A stretch of DNA of 64,000 nucleotides, from NCBI GenBank assembly GCA_963799425.1, contig CAWCXA010000016.1, positions 186,001 to 250,000 of the forward strand, in the 5' to 3' direction. A model generated the notes under the pieces. It did not search any database. It had not been told where the DNA came from and was given only the letters and a program-made list of their open reading frames with translations. This DNA comes from CAVWSM01 sp963799425. Its GTDB lineage: Bacteria > Actinomycetota > Actinomycetes > Jiangellales > Jiangellaceae. Positions 33,845 through 42,334 of this stretch are shown here, piece after piece. Made by a program: the position numbers and the translations under genes. Numbering within the stretch: position 1 is the stretch's first letter; the number at the start of each line of letters is the position of its first letter.

Positions 33845-34417
33845 CTACTTGGCGTCGGCCCGCAGGGCCGCGATCGCGCGCACGGCGACCTCGTCGACGT
33901 CGCCCAAGCCGTCGAGCCGGACCAGCAGTCCTCGCTCGGCATAGATCCGGGTCAGCGGCGCCGTCTGCTCGGCGTACAGACGCTGCCGGTAGCGGATGAC
34001 CTCTTCGCTGTCATCCGTGCGACCCTCCGCCCCCGCCCGGCGAAGCAGCCGGCCGACAACTTCTTCGACGTCGACGGTGAGCTCAAGGACACGGTCGAGG
34101 GAGACGCCCTGTTCGGCGAGCACCTCGTCGAGGAACTCGACCTGAGCTGGCGTGCGCGGGTAGCCGTCGAGCACAAACCCGCCCTTGGCGTCGGGCTCGT
34201 TGAGCCGATCGCGCACCATGGCGTTGGTGATGTTGTCCGGGACATACGCGCCGTTGTCGAGGTAGGACTTGGCGGCCTGCCCGAGCGGCGTGTCCATCTC
34301 CACGTTGGCCCGGAAGATGTCACCCGTCGAGATCGCGGGAACCTCGAAGGTCTTGGCGATCGCCTTGGCCTGAGTGCCCTTGCCGGCCCCTGGCGGGCCC
34401 ATGATCAGGATGCGCAT
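33845..34417 (-). CDS. adk: Adenylate kinase, short type
   Basis: The product is 190 residues from the ATG at 34417 (MRILIMGPPGAGKGTQAKAI); an in-frame start at 34438 lies inside secY. The P-loop is GPPGAGKGT. STGDIFRANV, GFVLDGYPRT and a short LID without zinc cysteines (LLRRAGAEGRTDDSEE) place it in the short actinobacterial class. It balances AMP, ADP and ATP. One base separates it from the secY stop (TGACATG). Confidence 0.97.
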   Translation of the reverse strand: MRILIMGPPGAGKGTQAKAIAKTFEVPAISTGDIFRANVEMDTPLGQAAKSYLDNGAYVPDNITNAMVRDRLNEPDAKGGFVLDGYPRTPAQVEFLDEVLAEQGVSLDRVLELTVDVEEVVGRLLRRAGAEGRTDDSEEVIRYRQRLYAEQTAPLTRIYAERGLLVRLDGLGDVDEVAVRAIAALRADAK

Positions 34418-34418
34418 G

Positions 34419-35708
34419 TCAGCGTAGGAAACCCTCATAGCTGCGCTGCTGGAGCTGGCTCTCGATCTGCTTCACAGTCTCCAGTCCAACACCCACGACG
34501 ATGAGGAGGCTGGTCCCTCCGAAGGGGAAGTTCTGGTTGGCATTGACAAGGGTGATCGCGATGAGCGGCAGCAGCGCGATCAAGCCCAGATAGAGCGAGC
34601 CCGCCGCCGTCAGCCGCGACAGCACGTACGACAGGTATTCCTCGGTCGGGCGGCCGGCCCGGATGCCGGGGATGAAGCCGCCGTACTTCTTCATGTTGTC
34701 AGCGACGTCCTTGGGATTGAACGTGATACTGACGTAGAAGTAGGTGAAGAAGATGATCAGCACGAAGAACGTGAGCATGTAGATCCATGTGTCACCGTTC
34801 TGGAAGTTCGTGATGATCCACTGGGACCAGTCCTTGTCGTCGTTGAGCTGTGCGAGCAGCAGCGGCAGGTAGAGCAGCGACGACGCGAAGATCACCGGGA
34901 TGACGCCGGCCTGGTTGACCTTCAGCGGGATGTACGTGGAGGAGCCGCCATACATCTTGCGACCGACCATGCGGCGGGCGTACTGGACCGGGATGCGGCG
35001 CTGGCTCTGTTCGACGAACACCACGAGTGCCACAAGCACGACCCCCACGGCGACGACCGTCAGGAACGTCATCCACCCCTGTGTCTGGCGGATCTGCCAG
35101 AGGCTCGTCGGGAACGACGCGGCGATCGAGGTGAAGATCAGGATCGACATGCCGTTGCCGATGCCGCGGTCGGTGATGAGCTCGCCCAACCACATGATGA
35201 CCGCGGTGCCCGCGGTCATCGTGATGATCATGACGGCGATCACGATCATGCTCTCATCGGGGATGAGGTCAGCCGGGCAGTTGGGGAAGATCTGGCCGTT
35301 GCGGGCGAGCGTGATGTAGGTGGTCGACTGCAGGACCGCGAGCCCGATGGTGAGGTAGCGGGTGTACTGCGTGATCTTGGCGGTGCCGGCCGAGCCCTCC
35401 TTCTTGAGGGCCTCCAGCCGCGGGATCACCACCGTCAGCAGCTGCAGGATGATGCTCGCCGTGATGTACGGCATGATGCCGAGGGCGAAGATCGCGAGCT
35501 GGAGCAGCGCCCCGCCCGAGAACAGGTTGATCAGGCCGTAGATGCCGCTGGTGCCGGCCAGATCGACACAGGTCTTGACCGCGCCGGCGTCTACGCCGGG
35601 GGTCGGCACGACGGAGCCGAGCCGGAAGAGTGCGATCACCCCGAGGGTGAACAGCATCTTCACGCGCAGGTCGGGCGTGCGGAACGCCTGGGCGAACGCG
35701 GTGAGCAC
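34419..35708 (-). CDS. secY: Protein translocase subunit SecY
   Basis: The product is 429 residues with ten predicted membrane helices. The plug and pore landmarks TPGVDAG, YRLGS-like FRLGSVVPTPG, and IMPYITASIILQLL are visible, as is GIRAGRPTEEYLSYVLSRLT in the cytoplasmic loop that contacts SecA or the ribosome. It forms the membrane channel with SecE and SecG. It is separated from rplO by 199 nt with a terminator, so it probably has its own promoter. Confidence 0.98.
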   Translation of the reverse strand: MLTAFAQAFRTPDLRVKMLFTLGVIALFRLGSVVPTPGVDAGAVKTCVDLAGTSGIYGLINLFSGGALLQLAIFALGIMPYITASIILQLLTVVIPRLEALKKEGSAGTAKITQYTRYLTIGLAVLQSTTYITLARNGQIFPNCPADLIPDESMIVIAVMIITMTAGTAVIMWLGELITDRGIGNGMSILIFTSIAASFPTSLWQIRQTQGWMTFLTVVAVGVVLVALVVFVEQSQRRIPVQYARRMVGRKMYGGSSTYIPLKVNQAGVIPVIFASSLLYLPLLLAQLNDDKDWSQWIITNFQNGDTWIYMLTFFVLIIFFTYFYVSITFNPKDVADNMKKYGGFIPGIRAGRPTEEYLSYVLSRLTAAGSLYLGLIALLPLIAITLVNANQNFPFGGTSLLIVVGVGLETVKQIESQLQQRSYEGFLR

Positions 35709-35793
35709 TCGGGTCCTCCTGCACCGCGATTGGTTAGCGGTGGTGGTGCGGGCTGTGGGGTTTTGCGTGGTCCCCCGATGTTGTTCGGGGGGG

Positions 35794-35814
35794 CCGGGGG
35801 GCGAAGCCCCTCGG
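35794..35814 (-). repeat. GC hairpin in the secY 5' region
   Basis: GGGGC/GCCCC with a 3-nt loop is flanked by partly pairing CCG/CGG. It is similar in shape to the hairpins between rpoA-rplQ and rpsM-rpsK, and lies about 85 nt before the secY start. Confidence 0.45.
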
Positions 35815-35846
35815 GTGTGACGATAACAGCGCCAGGAGCCTAAACG

Positions 35847-35886
35847 GAGGGGCGTCCCTCGTCCTCACGGATGAGCGACGCCCCTC
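35847..35886 (-). terminator. Terminator between rplO and secY
   Basis: A 10-bp stem GAGGGGCGTC/GACGCCCCTC is continued inward by a second helix (CTCGTCC/GGATGAG with one G-U). On the minus strand it is followed by CGTTTAGG. It starts 22 nt after the rplO stop and marks the end of the S10-spc transcript. Confidence 0.8.
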
Positions 35887-35907
35887 GTCGGCGTATTCGC
35901 CCCTGGC

Positions 35908-36357
35908 CTAGAGCTCGGTGACCTGGCCCCCGGCCGCGGCGATCTTCTCCTTCGCGGTGGCGGAGAACGCGTGCGCACTCACCGACACTGCGATGGAGAT
36001 CTCACCGTTGCCGAGCACCTTCACCGGGTGTCCGGACCGCACTGCGCCCTTGGCAACCAGGTCGGCAACGGTCACGTCGCCGCCCTCGGGGAACAGCGTC
36101 GCCAACTTGGCCAGGTTGACCACCTGGTACTCGACGCGGAACGGGTTCTTGAAGCCGCGGAGCTTGGGCAGCCGCATGTGCAGCGGCATCTGCCCACCCT
36201 CGAAGCGGTCTGGCACCTGGTAGCGGGCCTTGGTGCCCTTGGTGCCGCGACCCGCGGTCTTGCCCTTCGAACCCTCACCACGACCCACGCGGGTCTTCGC
36301 GGTCTTGGCTCCGGGAGCCGGCCGCAGGTGATGGGGCTTCAGCGGCTGGTCAGCCAC
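35908..36357 (-). CDS. rplO: 50S ribosomal protein uL15
   Basis: The product is 149 residues. The glycine/lysine-rich N-terminus (HHLRPAPGAKTAKTRVGRGEGSKGKTAGRG-type) and GGQMPLHMRLPKLRGFKNPF are L15 signatures. It is a late-assembly 23S-binding protein. Two bases separate it from rpmD, and it is the last gene before the terminator. Confidence 0.97.
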   Translation of the reverse strand: MADQPLKPHHLRPAPGAKTAKTRVGRGEGSKGKTAGRGTKGTKARYQVPDRFEGGQMPLHMRLPKLRGFKNPFRVEYQVVNLAKLATLFPEGGDVTVADLVAKGAVRSGHPVKVLGNGEISIAVSVSAHAFSATAKEKIAAAGGQVTEL

Positions 36358-36359
36358 GG

Positions 36360-36542
36360 TTACTCAACCTCCTCGACGGCGACGAGGTGCGCCACCGTCC
36401 GGACCATGCCCCGGATCTCCGGGCGGTCCTCCTTGACAACGACATCACCGATGCGCTTGAGGCCGAGCGAACGCAGGGTCTCGCGCTGCGAGTGGGTGCC
36501 GCCGATGGGGCTCTTCTTCTGGGTGACCTTGAGCTGGGTCAT
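36360..36542 (-). CDS. rpmD: 50S ribosomal protein uL30
   Basis: The product is 60 residues (MTQLKVTQKKSPIGGTHSQR, then TLRSLGLKRIGD), full length for bacterial uL30. Its ATG overlaps the rpsE stop by one base (TGATG), so the two are coupled. Confidence 0.97.
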   Translation of the reverse strand: MTQLKVTQKKSPIGGTHSQRETLRSLGLKRIGDVVVKEDRPEIRGMVRTVAHLVAVEEVE

Positions 36543-37150
36543 CAGCTGGCCACCCCCGCCGCCTGGGCGCGCAGGAGGGCCGCCGGGGCGACGTCCTCGA
36601 GCGGAAGTCCACGCCGTGCCGCTACCTGCTCGGGGCGCTCGAGCTGCTTGAGCGCCGCCACGGTCGCGTGCACGATGTTGATCGCGTTGGACGAGCCGAG
36701 CGACTTGCTCAGCACGTCGTGGATGCCGACGGCCTCGAGGACCGCGCGGACCGGGCCACCCGCAATGACACCCGTACCAGGAGCGGCCGGCTTGAGCAGG
36801 ACAACGCCTGCGGCCTTCTCGCCCTGCACGGGGTGCGGGATCGTGCCCTGGATCCGCGGCACCTTGAAGAAGTTGCGCTTGGCCTCCTCGACACCCTTGG
36901 CGATCGCCGAGGGCACCTCCTTGGCCTTGCCGTAGCCGACGCCAACCATGCCCTCACCGTCGCCGACAACGACGAGCGCGGTGAAGGAGAAGCGCCGACC
37001 ACCCTTGACGACCTTGGCTACGCGGTTGATGGCGACGACACGCTCGACGTACGCGGTCTTCTCGACCGCGCTGTCGCGCCGGTTGTCCCGGTCACGACGA
37101 TCGCGACGCTCGCCACCGGCTCCGCCGCCGCGGCGCTGGGGTCCAGGCAT
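36542..37150 (-). CDS. rpsE: 30S ribosomal protein uS5
   Basis: The product is 202 residues from the ATG at 37150 (MPGPQRRGGGAGGERRDRR). A basic disordered N-terminus is followed by the double-stranded RNA-binding domain (VVAINRVAKVVKGGRRFSFTALVVVGD) and the C-terminal domain (GGPVRAVLEAVGIHDVLSKSLGSSNAIN). It contributes to decoding accuracy. The frame open to 37303 is rplR antiphase. Confidence 0.97.
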   Translation of the reverse strand: MPGPQRRGGGAGGERRDRRDRDNRRDSAVEKTAYVERVVAINRVAKVVKGGRRFSFTALVVVGDGEGMVGVGYGKAKEVPSAIAKGVEEAKRNFFKVPRIQGTIPHPVQGEKAAGVVLLKPAAPGTGVIAGGPVRAVLEAVGIHDVLSKSLGSSNAINIVHATVAALKQLERPEQVAARRGLPLEDVAPAALLRAQAAGVAS

Positions 37151-37178
37151 CAGATGTTCCTCTCGTACGCTCTGTCGA

Positions 37179-37562
37179 CTACAGGACGAGGCCGGCTTCG
37201 CGGGCGCCCTCGGCGACCGCAGCGACTCGTCCGTGGTAGCGGTTACCGGCCCGGTCGAAGACAACGCCCTCGATCCCGGCGGCCTTGGCTCGCGTGGCGA
37301 CAAGCTCGCCGACCTTGCGTGCCTTGGCGGTCTTGTCGCCCTCGGTGCCGCGCAGGTCGACCTCGAGGGTGGAGGCGGACACCAACGTGTGACCGGTGGT
37401 GTCGTCGACGACCTGGGCCACCATGTGGCGAAGGGACCGGGTCACGACGAGCCGCGGACGTACCGCCGTGCCCTTGATCTTCTTGCGCACGCGCAGGTGG
37501 CGGCGGTTGCGGGCCGCAGACTTGCTGCCCCGCGCGATGTGGTTGCTGATCGCGCTGCCCAT
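37179..37562 (-). CDS. rplR: 50S ribosomal protein uL18
   Basis: The product is 127 residues, with RHLRVRKKIKGTAVRPRLVVTRSLRHMVAQVVDD and the C-terminal FDRAGNRYHGRVAAVAEGAREAGL. It binds 5S rRNA with uL5. It overlaps the rplF stop by one base. Confidence 0.97.
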   Translation of the reverse strand: MGSAISNHIARGSKSAARNRRHLRVRKKIKGTAVRPRLVVTRSLRHMVAQVVDDTTGHTLVSASTLEVDLRGTEGDKTAKARKVGELVATRAKAAGIEGVVFDRAGNRYHGRVAAVAEGAREAGLVL

Positions 37563-38104
37563 TACTTCTTCCCAGCCTTTCCAACCTTGCGGCGAACGAC
37601 CTCACCCGCGTAGCGGATGCCCTTGCCCTTGTAGGGCTCGGGCTTGCGCAGCTTGCGGATGTTGGCGGCGACCTCGCCGACCTTCTGCTTGTCGATGCCC
37701 TGGACCGAGAACCTCGTCGGGCTCTCGACAGCAAAGCTGATGCCGTCGGGCGGCTCGACCGTGATCGAGTGGCTGTAGCCGAGAGCGAACTCCAACGAGC
37801 TGCCCTTGGCCGTGACGCGGTAGCCGACGCCCTGGATCTCGAGCTTCTTCTCGTAACCCTGCGTCACACCGGTGACCATGTTGGCCACCAGGGTGCGCGA
37901 CAGACCATGCAGCGACCGCGACAGCCGCTCGTCGTCGGGGCGCTGCACCTTGAGCGTGCCGTCTTCGGCGCGCTCGATGTCGATGCCCCCGACCAGGGTT
38001 TGGGTCAGCGTGCCCTTCGGTCCCTTGACGGTGACGTCAGGGCCGTCGACGGTGACCTCGACGCCACTAGGGACGGCGATGGGGAGACGTCCGATGCGCG
38101 ACAT
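37562..38104 (-). CDS. rplF: 50S ribosomal protein uL6
   Basis: The product is 180 residues from the ATG at 38104 (MSRIGRLPIAVPSGVEVTVDG); two tandem L6 folds, with KKLEIQGVGYRVTAKG and the C-terminal KPEPYKGKGIRYAGEVVRRKVGKAGKK intact. It lies near the sarcin-ricin loop. It follows rpsH by 25 nt. Confidence 0.97.
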   Translation of the reverse strand: MSRIGRLPIAVPSGVEVTVDGPDVTVKGPKGTLTQTLVGGIDIERAEDGTLKVQRPDDERLSRSLHGLSRTLVANMVTGVTQGYEKKLEIQGVGYRVTAKGSSLEFALGYSHSITVEPPDGISFAVESPTRFSVQGIDKQKVGEVAANIRKLRKPEPYKGKGIRYAGEVVRRKVGKAGKK

Positions 38105-38129
38105 GCTTCGTCCTTCCCTTCTCGTCCCG

Positions 38130-38537
38130 TTACCAGACGTAGGCGAGGACTTCCCCACCTACGCCCTTCTTGCCGGCCTGCTTGTCGGTGAGGAGCCCCT
38201 GCGACGTGGAGATGATCGCGATGCCCAGCCCGCCGAGAACCCGAGGCAGGTTGGTGGACTTCGCGTACACCCGGAGCCCCGGCTTCGACACCCGCTTGAC
38301 ACCGGCCAGCGAGCGCTCGCGGCTCGGCCCGTACTTCAGTGTCACGTTGAGCGTCTTGCCCACGACACCCTCGGCCGGCTCATCGACGGTCCAGCCGCCG
38401 ATGTAGCCCTCCTGCTCGAGGATCTCGGCGATGTGGGACTTGATCTTGCTGTAGGGCATCGACACGGTCGTGTGGTACGCCGTGTTGGCGTTGCGCAGAC
38501 GAGTGAGCATGTCTGCGATGGGGTCGGTCATGGTCAT
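38130..38537 (-). CDS. rpsH: 30S ribosomal protein uS8
   Basis: The product is 135 residues, MTMTDPIADMLTRLRNANTAYH at the start and STSQGLLTDKQAGKKGVGGEVLAYVW at the end. It binds the central domain of 16S rRNA and is the classical spc-operon repressor in E. coli; whether it regulates here is not visible. A start at the second ATG (38531) is equally possible. Confidence 0.97.
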   Translation of the reverse strand: MTMTDPIADMLTRLRNANTAYHTTVSMPYSKIKSHIAEILEQEGYIGGWTVDEPAEGVVGKTLNVTLKYGPSRERSLAGVKRVSKPGLRVYAKSTNLPRVLGGLGIAIISTSQGLLTDKQAGKKGVGGEVLAYVW

Positions 38538-38592
38538 GGTGTTGGCTACTTTCTCGCCGCGGTTTCCTGCTTGGACCTACGGCGACGGATGT

Positions 38593-38778
38593 TTACCAGC
38601 TGGACTTGGTCACGCCCGGCAGCTCGCCGCGGTGTGCCATCTCGCGAAGGCAGATGCGGCAGAGGCCGAACTTGCGGTAGACCGAGTGCACGCGGCCGCA
38701 CCGCTGGCACCGGGAGTATGCGCGCACCGCGAACTTGGGCTTGCGCTGCGCCTTGAGAACTAGAGCCTTCTTCGCCAC
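38593..38778 (-). CDS. rpsN: 30S ribosomal protein uS14, zinc-binding type Z
   Basis: The product is 61 residues from the GTG at 38778 (AKKALVLKAQRKPKF). Cysteines 24, 27, 40 and 43 in CQRC and CRIC form the zinc site, the short C-plus form. One base separates it from the rplE stop. A zinc-free paralogue may exist elsewhere in the genome. Confidence 0.96.
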   Translation of the reverse strand: MAKKALVLKAQRKPKFAVRAYSRCQRCGRVHSVYRKFGLCRICLREMAHRGELPGVTKSSW

Positions 38779-38779
38779 T

Positions 38780-39349
38780 TCACTGCTCCCTGAACGGGAA
38801 ACCGAGGCGCTTAAGGAGCGCCCGGCCCTCGTCGTCATTCTTGGCGGTGGTCACCACGGTGATGTCCATGCCACGGACACGGTCGATCCGGTCCTGGTCG
38901 ATCTCGTGGAACATCGACTGCTCGTTGAGGCCGAACGTGTAGTTGCCGCTGCCGTCGAACTGCTTGGGCGACAGGCCACGGAAGTCGCGGATGCGTGGCA
39001 GCGCGATGGCGATCATCCGGTCGAGGAACTCCCACATGCGGTCGCCACGAAGGGTGGCGTGCGCACCGATCGGCATGCCCTCGCGCAGCTTGAACTGCGC
39101 GATCGACTTGCGCGCCTTGGTGACCAGCGGCTTCTGGCCGGTGATCGCTGCGAGATCGCGCACCGCGCCCTCGATGAGCTTGGCGTCACGGGCTGCCTCG
39201 CCGACACCCATGTTGACGATCACCTTGGTGACCGTGGGCACCTGCATGACGTTGCCGTAGGCAAACTCGTCACGCAGCTGCGCGATGATTTCCTCGCGAT
39301 ACCGCTGCTTGAGGCGCGGCATCGTACGAGCTTCGGTAGCGGTGCTCAT
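38780..39349 (-). CDS. rplE: 50S ribosomal protein uL5
   Basis: The product is 189 residues with PRLKQRYREEIIAQLRDEF, VTKVIVNMGVGEA, FKLREGMPIGA-type segment and GLNEQSMFHEIDQDRIDRVRGMDITVVTTAK. It binds 5S rRNA and the P-site tRNA. It overlaps the rplX stop by one base. Confidence 0.97.
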   Translation of the reverse strand: MSTATEARTMPRLKQRYREEIIAQLRDEFAYGNVMQVPTVTKVIVNMGVGEAARDAKLIEGAVRDLAAITGQKPLVTKARKSIAQFKLREGMPIGAHATLRGDRMWEFLDRMIAIALPRIRDFRGLSPKQFDGSGNYTFGLNEQSMFHEIDQDRIDRVRGMDITVVTTAKNDDEGRALLKRLGFPFREQ

Positions 39350-39687
39350 CAGATGTCCTCACCGGTCCGCTTCGCGAACCGGACCTTGACCTGCTTGTTC
39401 TTTGCCTCGTCGTAGATGTAGCGGTAGCCCACACGGGTGCCGACGGTCTTGCCGTCGACGTCGACCGCGATCATCACGTTGGACACGTGGATCGGGGCCT
39501 CCTCGTGAGTGATGCCGCCCGTCTTGGCGCCACGCGGGGTCTGGCCGACCTTCGTGTGCTTGGTACGGACGTTGACACCTTCGACGAGGACCTTGTCCTT
39601 CGTCGGGTAGGCCGCGATGACCTTGCCCACGAGGCCCTTGTCCTTGCCGGCCACGACGACGACGCGGTCGCCCTTCTTGACGCGCAT
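39349..39687 (-). CDS. rplX: 50S ribosomal protein uL24
   Basis: The product is 112 residues. The KOW motif is at the start (MRVKKGDRVVVVAGKDKGLVGKV), and VLVEGVNVRTKHTK follows. It is one of the two assembly initiators of the large subunit. Two bases separate it from rplN. Confidence 0.97.
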   Translation of the reverse strand: MRVKKGDRVVVVAGKDKGLVGKVIAAYPTKDKVLVEGVNVRTKHTKVGQTPRGAKTGGITHEEAPIHVSNVMIAVDVDGKTVGTRVGYRYIYDEAKNKQVKVRFAKRTGEDI

Positions 39688-39689
39688 GG

Positions 39690-40058
39690 TTACAGCACCT
39701 CCGGGGCGAGCGAGACGATGCGCATGAACTTCTTCTCCCGAAGCTCACGACCGACTGGGCCGAAGATGCGCGTGCCGCGCGGGTCGCCACCGTCCTTGAT
39801 GATGACCGCGGCGTTGTCGTCGAAGCGGATGTACGAGCCGTCGGGGCGACGCCGCTCCTTGACCGTGCGCACGACGACGGCCTTGACGACCTCACCCTTC
39901 TTGACGTTGCCGCCCGGGATCGCGTCCTTGACCGTGGCGACGATGATGTCGCCAATGCCGGCGTAGCGCCGGCCCGAGCCGCCGAGCACACGGATGCACA
40001 GCAACTCCTTCGCACCCGTGTTGTCGGCGACTCGAAGTCGCGACTCCTGCTGGATCAT
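39690..40058 (-). CDS. rplN: 50S ribosomal protein uL14
   Basis: The product is 122 residues from the ATG at 40058 (MIQQESRLRVADNTGAKELL), with GGSGRRYAGIGDIIVATVKDA and FGPVGRELREKKFMRIVSLAPEVL. It lies at the subunit interface (bridge with 16S rRNA). The 67-nt gap after rpsQ is one of the wider ones in the operon. The longer frame to 40220 is not supported. Confidence 0.97.
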   Translation of the reverse strand: MIQQESRLRVADNTGAKELLCIRVLGGSGRRYAGIGDIIVATVKDAIPGGNVKKGEVVKAVVVRTVKERRRPDGSYIRFDDNAAVIIKDGGDPRGTRIFGPVGRELREKKFMRIVSLAPEVL

Positions 40059-40125
40059 CGATGAACTCCTGGTTGTCTCACTGGTTCTCGCACGCCTCGA
40101 CGGCGAGCCTTGTGGAACGGATGGA

Positions 40126-40437
40126 TTACTTAGCTCGCTCGAGAATCTCGACGACGCGCCAGCGCTTGGTGGCAGACAGCGGCCGCGTCTCCATGAGGAG
40201 TACGCGGTCACCGACCGCACAGGCGTTCTGCTCGTCGTGAGCCTTCAGCTTGCTGGTCCGCCGGACGACCTTGCCGTACAGCGGGTGCTTGAACCGGTCC
40301 TCGACAGCGACGACGACGGTCTTGTCCATCTTGTCGCTGACGACGAAGCCCTCACGGGTCTTGCGGAACCCGCGCGCGGGGGCGCCTGTTCCCTCGGTCC
40401 CGGTGGTCTCGGATGTCATTGTCTGCTCCTCGCTCAT
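40126..40437 (-). CDS. rpsQ: 30S ribosomal protein uS17
   Basis: The product is 103 residues. A Thr/Gly/Glu-rich N-terminal extension of about 22 residues precedes the OB-fold core (KTREGFVVSDKMDKTVVVAVEDRFKHPLYGKVVRRTSKLKAHDE). It is a primary 16S-binding protein. It overlaps the rpmC stop by four bases. Confidence 0.97.
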   Translation of the reverse strand: MSEEQTMTSETTGTEGTGAPARGFRKTREGFVVSDKMDKTVVVAVEDRFKHPLYGKVVRRTSKLKAHDEQNACAVGDRVLLMETRPLSATKRWRVVEILERAK

Positions 40438-40685
40438 GCGGCGTCCCCACCCGGCGTGTCGACGACGGTGGTGATGCCGAGCTCACGCTCGCGCATGATC
40501 GTGTAAATGCGCGCGATGTCGCGCCGGACGGCCTTGAGGCCGCCGTGGCTCTCGAGCTGACCGGTCGCGGCGCGGAACCGCAGGTTGAACAGCTCCTCCT
40601 TGGCCTTGCCCAGCTCCTCGACCAGCTCAGCGTCGGTCTTGGCGCGGAGGGCGGCTGCAGTTAGATCCTTGCTACCCACGGCCAT
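40434..40685 (-). CDS. rpmC: 50S ribosomal protein uL29
   Basis: The product is 83 residues, a two-helix hairpin (ELVEELGKAKEELFNLRFRAATGQLESHGGLKAVRRDIARIYTIMRERELG). It sits near the exit tunnel and contributes to the SRP and trigger-factor site. It overlaps rplP by one base and rpsQ by four. Confidence 0.97.
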   Translation of the reverse strand: MAVGSKDLTAAALRAKTDAELVEELGKAKEELFNLRFRAATGQLESHGGLKAVRRDIARIYTIMRERELGITTVVDTPGGDAA

Positions 40686-41104
40686 CAGATGTCACCTGCC
40701 TCGCGCGTCACAAAACGGCACTTCATCGGGAGCTTGTGCATCGCGCGGCGCATGGCCTCGCGAGCCACCGGCTCCGGCACGCCCGACAGCTCGAACATGA
40801 CCCGACCGGGCTTGACGTTGGCGATCCACCACTCCGGCGAACCCTTTCCGGAACCCATGCGGGTCTCGGCCGGCTTCTTGGTGAGCGGGCGGTCCGGGAA
40901 GATGTTGATCCACACCTTGCCGCCACGACGGATGTGCCGCGTCATGGCAATACGGGCGGACTCGATCTGCCGATTGGTCACGTAGTGACCCTCCAGCGCC
41001 TGGATGCCGAACTCGCCGAAGGCGAGCTTGGTGCCGCCCTTGGCCATGCCGGTGCGCTTGGGGTGGTGCTGCTTGCGGTGCTTGACCCTGCGGGGGATGA
41101 GCAT
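40685..41104 (-). CDS. rplP: 50S ribosomal protein uL16
   Basis: The product is 139 residues, starting MLIPRRVKHRKQHHP and containing GRAKGGT-type GMAKGGTKLAFGEFGIQAL and KPAETRMGSGKGSPEWWIANVKPGR. It helps position A-site tRNA near the peptidyl transferase centre. Three bases separate it from rpsC. Confidence 0.97.
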   Translation of the reverse strand: MLIPRRVKHRKQHHPKRTGMAKGGTKLAFGEFGIQALEGHYVTNRQIESARIAMTRHIRRGGKVWINIFPDRPLTKKPAETRMGSGKGSPEWWIANVKPGRVMFELSGVPEPVAREAMRRAMHKLPMKCRFVTREAGDI

Positions 41105-41107
41105 GAC

Positions 41108-41935
41108 TCAGGCCTCCGTGGTCTGCTCGGTCGAGGCCGACGGGGCAACCGCCTCGGGGGCAGTGGCCTCGGTCGTGGCCTCCGCGGGCTGCTCGGCAGC
41201 CGGGCGGCGGTCACGGGTCGGACGACGACGCTCTGGACGCTGGCGCTGCTGCTGGACCCGGGCCTGGGCAGCGGCAACCTCGCGCTCGGCGCGAGTGGCG
41301 GCGACCTCACCCTTGTAGATCCAGACCTTGACGCCGATGCGACCGAAGGTCGTACGGGCCTCGAAGAATCCGTAGTCGATGTCGGCACGCAGCGTGTGCA
41401 GCGGGACGCGACCCTCGCGGTAGAACTCCGAGCGGCTCATCTCGGCGCCACCAAGACGCCCAGAGCACTGAACGCGCACGCCCTTGGCGCCGGCCTTCAT
41501 CGCGCTCTGGATCGCCTTGCGCATGGCACGGCGGAACGCGACGCGAGCAGACAGCTGCTCGGCCACGCCCTGCGCGACGAGCTGCGCGTCGATCTCAGGG
41601 TTCTTGACCTCGAGGATGTTGAGCTGCACCTGCTTGCCGGTGAGCTTCTCCAGGTCACCGCGAATGCGGTCGGCCTCCGCGCCGCGACGCCCGATGACAA
41701 TGCCCGGGCGAGCGGTGTGGATGTCGATGCGGACGCGGTCGCGGGTGCGCTCGATCTCCACTTTGGAGATGCCGGCGCGTTCCATGCCCTTGGACATGAG
41801 ACGGCGAATCTCGACGTCTTCCTTGACGTAGTCGCGGTAGCGCTGACCAGTCTTGGTGCTGTCGGCGAACCACCGGCTGTTGTGGTCGGTGGAGATACCG
41901 AGGCGGAACCCGTTTGGGTTTACCTTCTGACCCAT
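41108..41935 (-). CDS. rpsC: 30S ribosomal protein uS3
   Basis: The product is 275 residues from the ATG at 41935 (MGQKVNPNGFRLGI). The KH domain carries RPGIVIGRRGAEADRIR, and the C-terminal S3 domain carries GRLGGAEMSRSEFYREGRVPLHTLRADIDYG. About 55 residues of Arg/Gln then Ala/Glu/Thr-rich tail follow. It forms part of the mRNA entry tunnel. The start overlaps the rplV stop by one base (TAATG). Confidence 0.97.
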   Translation of the reverse strand: MGQKVNPNGFRLGISTDHNSRWFADSTKTGQRYRDYVKEDVEIRRLMSKGMERAGISKVEIERTRDRVRIDIHTARPGIVIGRRGAEADRIRGDLEKLTGKQVQLNILEVKNPEIDAQLVAQGVAEQLSARVAFRRAMRKAIQSAMKAGAKGVRVQCSGRLGGAEMSRSEFYREGRVPLHTLRADIDYGFFEARTTFGRIGVKVWIYKGEVAATRAEREVAAAQARVQQQRQRPERRRPTRDRRPAAEQPAEATTEATAPEAVAPSASTEQTTEA

Positions 41936-42294
41936 TAGCGGGTCCCTCCCTTCGTGGTCTCTCGTTCCTCGACAACGGCCGTGATGTGGCATGTCCGCTT
42001 GAGGATGCGGAACGCGCGACCGCGGTCCTGCGGCCGGAACCGCTTGAGCGTCGGGCCCTCGTCGACATAGATCTCCGTGACCCACAGGTTGTCGGCGTTG
42101 CGCGCACCGTGGTTGTTGAGCGCGTTGGCAACGGCGCTCTCAATCACCTTGCGCACCGGCTCGCTCGCGGCTTGCGGCGCGAAGCGAAGCGTTGCGACGG
42201 CCTCGTCGGCCTTCATGCCCCGGACGACGTCCACCACGCGGCGCGCCTTCATGGGCGTCACGCGCACATAGCGCGCCTGGGCCCTGGCTTCCAT
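41935..42294 (-). CDS. rplV: 50S ribosomal protein uL22
   Basis: The product is 119 residues from the ATG at 42294 (MEARAQARYVRVTPMKARRVVD). The exit-tunnel hairpin region (PTLKRFRPQDRGRAFRILKRTCHITAVV) has no deletion of the kind that gives macrolide resistance, as far as can be judged by eye. The longer open frame is unsupported. Confidence 0.97.
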   Translation of the reverse strand: MEARAQARYVRVTPMKARRVVDVVRGMKADEAVATLRFAPQAASEPVRKVIESAVANALNNHGARNADNLWVTEIYVDEGPTLKRFRPQDRGRAFRILKRTCHITAVVEERETTKGGTR

Positions 42295-42334
42295 CGTGAC
42301 TCCTACTTCTCTGGTCATCATGCGTGGTGCGACA

